DNA from: Metopolophium dirhodum
Taxonomy: Eukaryota > Arthropoda > Insecta > Hemiptera > Aphididae
Length of the DNA: 64,000 nt
Reading direction: 5' to 3'
NCBI RefSeq assembly: GCF_019925205.1
Contig: NC_083560.1
Coordinates: 151,734,565-151,798,564 of the forward strand
In this document: piece after piece, positions 60,210 through 64,000 of the stretch
How positions within the stretch are numbered: position 1 is the first letter of the stretch
Layout: each line of letters starts with the position of its first letter
Program-made: the position numbers and the translations under genes
The notes under the pieces: model-generated
The model's database searches: none
The model's input: only the letters and a program-made list of their open reading frames with translations
Told to the model about the DNA's origin: nothing

Positions 60210-60221
60210 CGAGGGGAGGAA
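60210..60221 (+). other. Polypurine tract next to the 3' LTR
   Basis: GAGGGGAGGA sits directly before the LTR start TGTAGT. This is the usual plus-strand primer site of LTR retrotransposons and fixes the orientation as the same as env. Confidence 0.65.
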
Positions 60222-60897
60222 TGTAGTAAACCGACGGAGTCATTTTTCTATATTTTAAATATCATAAGTATATTCTTATGATATAGCAACAACAAGACTA
60301 TAAATCTTATCGATCATTCCTGGTCCCTGGAATTACATACAATGTGCGGACCAAGGGTTTGACAGATTAATGTCTGTTTTTATTAAAAATCGTCCGCCAA
60401 AATAGGACAAAAACAAACCTATAAATCTTAAATAGTAATTGCCAATAATACATTTGCTCATTTTTGGCAATAATAATATCTAGATCGGCTCCTTCCAAAC
60501 TTGATATCCACATTCTAGACTCTACCGTGTACGTTTTTATCCACATAGATTTTATATAAATATAGGATTAGATCTATAACAGAACTAGAAATAGTACAAC
60601 CCATACACTTGTAAGACTTAACTGGTCATGGAGCTTGCCCTCCACATCGCCGCTAGTTTAGGTCTATTTCCAAATATTTTTAACTAGTGTTAATAACTAA
60701 TTTCTCGGACAGATGCTTTTCGCTATGGCCTCAAACTTATATAATTTCATACAACAATATACTGTGTTTAACTTAATAAAATTGCTTATACTTATTTACT
60801 GTGTCACTTGTCACTCTGCAACCTCTCCTTTGAAAAACCTATTCATCATCAACGTCGTCGAATTTAAAATTGTAAGCGTTAGTGAGGAATCACTACA
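60222..60897 (+). repeat. Probable 3' LTR, 676 bp
   Basis: It starts TGTAGT and ends ACTACA, a short inverted terminal pair with TG...CA, just after a polypurine tract. A TATATAA-like box lies near 60739. The matching 5' LTR is not in the window, so the bounds rest on the ends alone. The following ATAG (60898-60901) could be one copy of a target duplication. Confidence 0.6.
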
Positions 60898-61510
60898 ATA
60901 GGAATAATGTCAAATATAATAATCCCCATTTCTATAAAATAAAAGAATAAGTAACCTTATAACTGTTGAAATATACAATTAATATTAGTATTCAAACCAT
61001 GTTAACACACGTGCGTATACATTGCCGTTTTCTAATACTTATGCAGTTACGATATAGCTGTGGAACACTTTTACTATCACTTTCTATATTATATACGAAT
61101 ACGGGATGACTTCAATTGTGCATATTAGGGCCTTTGATGTATGTAATACTTACTTACACGAACGCCGTCATACGGTGTGTATAGTCACAGATAATTGTCC
61201 AAGTTGTACGTTACTTATATATTATGCTTATTGTTAATAATACTTAATCATATTGTCGTGTTACTATTATTTATATTTATACTAAAGTCATTAGTCTGTC
61301 AAGCTTCACTTTCAACAGGTTATGAGCTCAGACACACAGTCTGGTGGATTCATGGTTGAAGTATTTATATATTTGTATTCACTCGGAAAACTTCAACCAG
61401 TCGGAGGTACCCTAGCCTGGATTTCGGGAAAACAGCGGAACAGTGTAGGTACAAGGTAAAATGTTGTTAATCAATTGATATACAGGTCAAGTATACGGGA
61501 ATCATCAGTC
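60898..61510. other. Non-coding stretch between retroelements
   Basis: No gene was recognised. As it precedes a Copia gag start it may include a Copia LTR and leader, but I could not find LTR ends or a primer site. Confidence 0.35.
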
Positions 61511-61737
61511 ATGGAAGACTCGGTGAAGATAACAAAATTATGTGCGAAAAACTGGCCGTAAATTCCAGATGAAGGTTATACTTAATTCCTTGGAAGTAGG
61601 TGATATAATTTCAGGTGATTGGACTAAACCTGGATTACCAATCAAAAAGTCGTTGGAAATAGAGACGAACGAGGAAGCCAAAACACGTTGGCAAAAACAA
61701 ACAAAGCTCAAAGCGAACGGTAAATGTAAAATTAATA
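61511..61737 (+). pseudogene. Copia-type gag N-terminus relic
   Basis: ATG 61511 begins MEDSVKITKLCAKNWP and then stops; a one-base shift near 61555 leads into KFQMKVILNSLEVGDIISG and EEAKTRWQKQTK. This matches the start of Copia Gag, which has the pattern L-G-NW-W..QM...L......G. After about 61737 the frame runs into an unrelated repeat, so the element is broken off there. Confidence 0.6.
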
Positions 61738-61830
61738 GTTACCTCAGTCCATTCAGTGGCATATTTAGGGGGGCCAAGAAGGCAATTGCCCCGGGCAGCA
61801 CTTTTTGGGAGGCAGCAAATTTAACTGGGA
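61738..61830. repeat. Dispersed repeat fragment
   Basis: AGTGGCATATTTAGGGGGG, then GGCAATTGCCCCGGGC and CACTTTTTGGGAGGCAGC, has the look of a high-copy hemipteran interspersed repeat and is GC-richer than its surroundings. The GGCAATTGCC core is a palindrome. Confidence 0.4.
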
Positions 61831-61925
61831 TTTTTTTTATAAACGGATGCAAAAAAAAAAATAATAATAAAAATGTTAGTTATTTTTTTATATTGGCAAA
61901 TCAATGTCAACAAAACGTGATATAA

Positions 61926-62458
61926 TATCAACAATACAACACGGCTAATTAATCTACATTTCGTAATAAGCGCGCGTGTATTGGTTTATTATTTGTCGTT
62001 GGCTGTTCAAAAACACAGTACTATCACTCGTATGATATTGCGGGCCAAGATGTTAGCAACGCGTTAATTATAACTGCTGTGACGGTGTGATAGTGATACT
62101 GTAATATCACAGAATAACCAGAAAGAAATTTCAAGGCTTATCAAAAAACCGTCCGACATTTCTAGAATTTAAACGTGCTGCCACATACCGAGAAATTCCC
62201 TTTTTTTTTTTAAAGTTTTCTGTGGTTTGTGGGTACATTGTTAAACTGCAATTCCACTCATAACCCAGACCACAACAACAAGTGCCAACAACACATAGCT
62301 AACACGTCTATCGATTTTCGTACTCCATCCCGGTTACGTCTCGATTTTTTTGCTTTTTTAAGTCCAAACGTTTTTTGTATTTGCTGTTCAGCTGCAGTAT
62401 TATTTTATTTGTTTTGGTATTTTATATATTACTTACCAAATGTCTTTTCTTGTTAAAA
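61926..62458. other. No recognised gene
   Basis: Short open frames here (for example a hydrophobic one at 62229-62456) lack any recognisable motif. The stretch near 62040-62110 is unremarkable. Confidence 0.4.
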
Positions 62459-62564
62459 ATGCCGCAGGTAGTAGATGCTCGTTGGCGTATTGTACCAGCC
62501 TTTGGTCAAACAAAAATGATGAAATACAGATATCATTTTTTAGATTTCCAAAAGACCATTCAAG
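62459..62564 (+). CDS. Possible first exon of an unknown gene
   Basis: ATG 62459 opens MPQVVDARWRIVPAFGQTKM and the frame reaches CAAG|GTAAGA, a strong splice donor, at 62564/62565. The start context AAAATG is good. No second exon was found before the repeat at 62986, and the 35 residues match nothing I know. It may be the head of a transposon gene or noise. Confidence 0.3.
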
Positions 62565-62717
62565 GTAAGAACAAATTATATTTTACAGTATTTACTAATA
62601 TTATGTCTAATTTAATTTTAAATATATTATTTATTTACCTATAAAATTCAACATACGTATTTACAAATGTGATATAATAAGCACATGTAAACTAATATGT
62701 ATTAAGTATGCTATTGT

Positions 62718-62735
62718 ACCTAACCTAACCTAACC
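62718..62735. repeat. Short (CCTAA)n interstitial telomere-type repeat
   Basis: Three and a half copies of the insect telomere motif (TTAGG on the minus strand). Too short to be a telomere; such words are scattered in this sequence, for example also at 40021. Confidence 0.6.
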
Positions 62736-62985
62736 GGTCGCAAGCAGTGGGCGCCCGGTGAACGAGTTAAAAAACACCAGCAACGCCAAATCCTCTACTT
62801 CAAAGCAGAATTAGATCAAGATCATCTAACCTGCTATATCGAACAGACCATCAGCAATAGGTATAAATAGGACACTATATATACCTTCAAAATATCAACA
62901 CGGACGACGTACTACTTCATACTGGTTTCATACTTAGCTAATAGCTACTTGGTAAGAACAGGGCCGTCCCGAACTAAGATTCATT

Positions 62986-63008
62986 GGGGGGGGGGGGGGG
63001 GGGGGGGG
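62986..63008. repeat. Poly-G tract, 23 bases
   Basis: Twenty-three consecutive G in very AT-rich DNA, at the edge of the dispersed repeat that follows. Confidence 0.95.
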
Positions 63009-63117
63009 TATATCTATCAATTTACAGACTCAAAAAATAAATTATTAAGGAAAAACGGGAATTTTTACGCAAAATCTGTTTTCAAGAAAATCGATTTTGG
63101 TTTTTGGTGCAACTCTA

Positions 63118-64000
63118 AAACAAATGACCGTAGGGACATGAAATTTTGACTGAATGTTTATATTAGCATTTTCTATACACCATAAAATGTACAAAATATT
63201 TTGACTCTTTTTGAGCTGTTTACGGCCACTGTCAGTTTTCAATTTTTTTAGTTTTTTTTTTCTATAAATATCAATAAAATTTTATCTGTTGAGTAAAAAA
63301 GCTTGAAAATTTAATAGAAGGCTCCTAGGTTATTATTTCAAAGGCAGATGAAAAAAATGAAAAATCCTTAGTCACAGTTTTTATTTATATGCATTTAAAG
63401 TTCAAATTTTGACAAAATACGGAAAAATCACGAAAAATAGCAAATTTCATAAAAATTTTTCTTTTTAAATCTAAGATTTGAAAATGTAATATAAGATTAC
63501 TCATAAGTTTTTCTACCTTTATCAAAAAAAAAAAAAATGTCTAGAAGAAACTTAAATTAAATTTTTATGAGCGTCTGAAATTTATATTCTTACAACATTT
63601 GATATTTACTCGATTTCTCATGTAACAATTTTCTTATTTTATTGTAATTAAAAAACGAATGACTGTAGATACTTGAAAATTTCACTGAATGTTTATATTA
63701 GCATTTTCTATACACCATAAAATGTCGAAAATATTTTGACTCTTTTTGAGCTGTTTACGGACATTGTCAGTTTTCAATTTTTTTAGTTTTGTTTTTCTAT
63801 AAATATCAATAAATTTTTATTTGTTGGGTAAAAAAGCGTGAAAATTTAATATAAGGCTCCTGATATATCGGTCTAATAGCAGTTGAAAAATATTAAAAAT
63901 ACATAGGCACAATTTTTTTTTAAAAGCATTTAAAGTTCAAATTTTGACAACATTTATCAAATTTATAATTTATTAATTATTTTGTGGTTAAAAATTTATA
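63118..64000. repeat. Dispersed repeat with 535-bp tandem unit
   Basis: AATGACCGTAGGGACATG at 63122 and AATGACTGTAGATACTTG at 63657 start matching stretches that continue through TGAATGTTTATATTAGC, TTTTGAGCTGTTTACGG, AAATATCAATAAA and TAAGGCTCC-like words. The offset is 535 bases. The second unit runs off the window. The leader at 63045-63117 resembles 43510-43600 in the nested element, so the family is interspersed. No coding capacity was seen. Confidence 0.75.

Noticed and set aside
62718..62735. Chromosome end
   Set aside because: Only three to four CCTAA units, with sequence continuing on both sides.

Overview
This is an AT-rich eukaryotic window, most likely from an aphid (Hemiptera: Aphididae). 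That is an inference from the very AT-rich non-coding DNA with frequent TACCTA motifs, the short 61-75 base GT-AG introns, the TTAGG-type repeats and the mix of transposon families; no single-copy host gene fixes the species. Two runs of exactly 500 N (31931-32430 and 54280-54779) are scaffold gaps of placeholder length, so any reading frame through them is an artefact.

Region 1 (1-31930) is one uninterrupted satellite array, roughly 85 head-to-tail monomers in two main length classes (about 382 and about 364 bases). It has larger-scale structure: multi-monomer blocks are duplicated with offsets of about 1891, 6349, 3004 and 2253 bases. The array runs off the left edge and into the first gap.

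Region 2 (32431-41423) is transposon-rich. A broken hAT transposase gene (32433-33797) is followed by its probable 3' terminus at 34632. Directly behind lies a two-gene unit: a seven-exon gene for an uncharacterised protein (34644-37101) and a gene with C2H2 zinc fingers plus a Tnp2/CMC-like transposase core (37193-39745). Both carry in-frame TAA codons, and the second also has three one-base frameshifts. A possible Helitron end, a fold-back repeat and a cysteine-rich gene remnant follow.

Region 3 (41416-52534) is the best-supported structure in the window: a complete P-superfamily transposon of 11103 bases with 25-base perfect terminal inverted repeats starting CATGA, an 8-base target duplication (ATTGTTAT), and a 12-exon transposase gene with an N-terminal THAP finger, broken only by one missing T. 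Nested in its 5' part is a second element of 5229 bases, with 34-base perfect terminal repeats, a 4-base ATAT duplication, subterminal GTAAGCGACA repeats and a large DDE/D-type transposase-like gene with one in-frame stop (Sola-like by duplication size, family not certain). The P element split the cysteine-rich remnant; its reading frame is continuous when the flanks are compared across the duplication.

Region 4 (52535-64000) is a mosaic of decayed mobile DNA: a tRNA-derived SINE-like piece, ACAT microsatellites, a LINE endonuclease fragment, a second hAT gene with its 5' terminus, a FLYWCH zinc-finger relic, an internally deleted Gypsy pol relic on the minus strand beside an env relic and 3' LTR on the plus strand, a Copia gag relic, and dispersed repeats, one with a 535-base tandem duplication. 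No intact cellular gene was recognised. The whole reads as satellite heterochromatin bordered by nested transposons.
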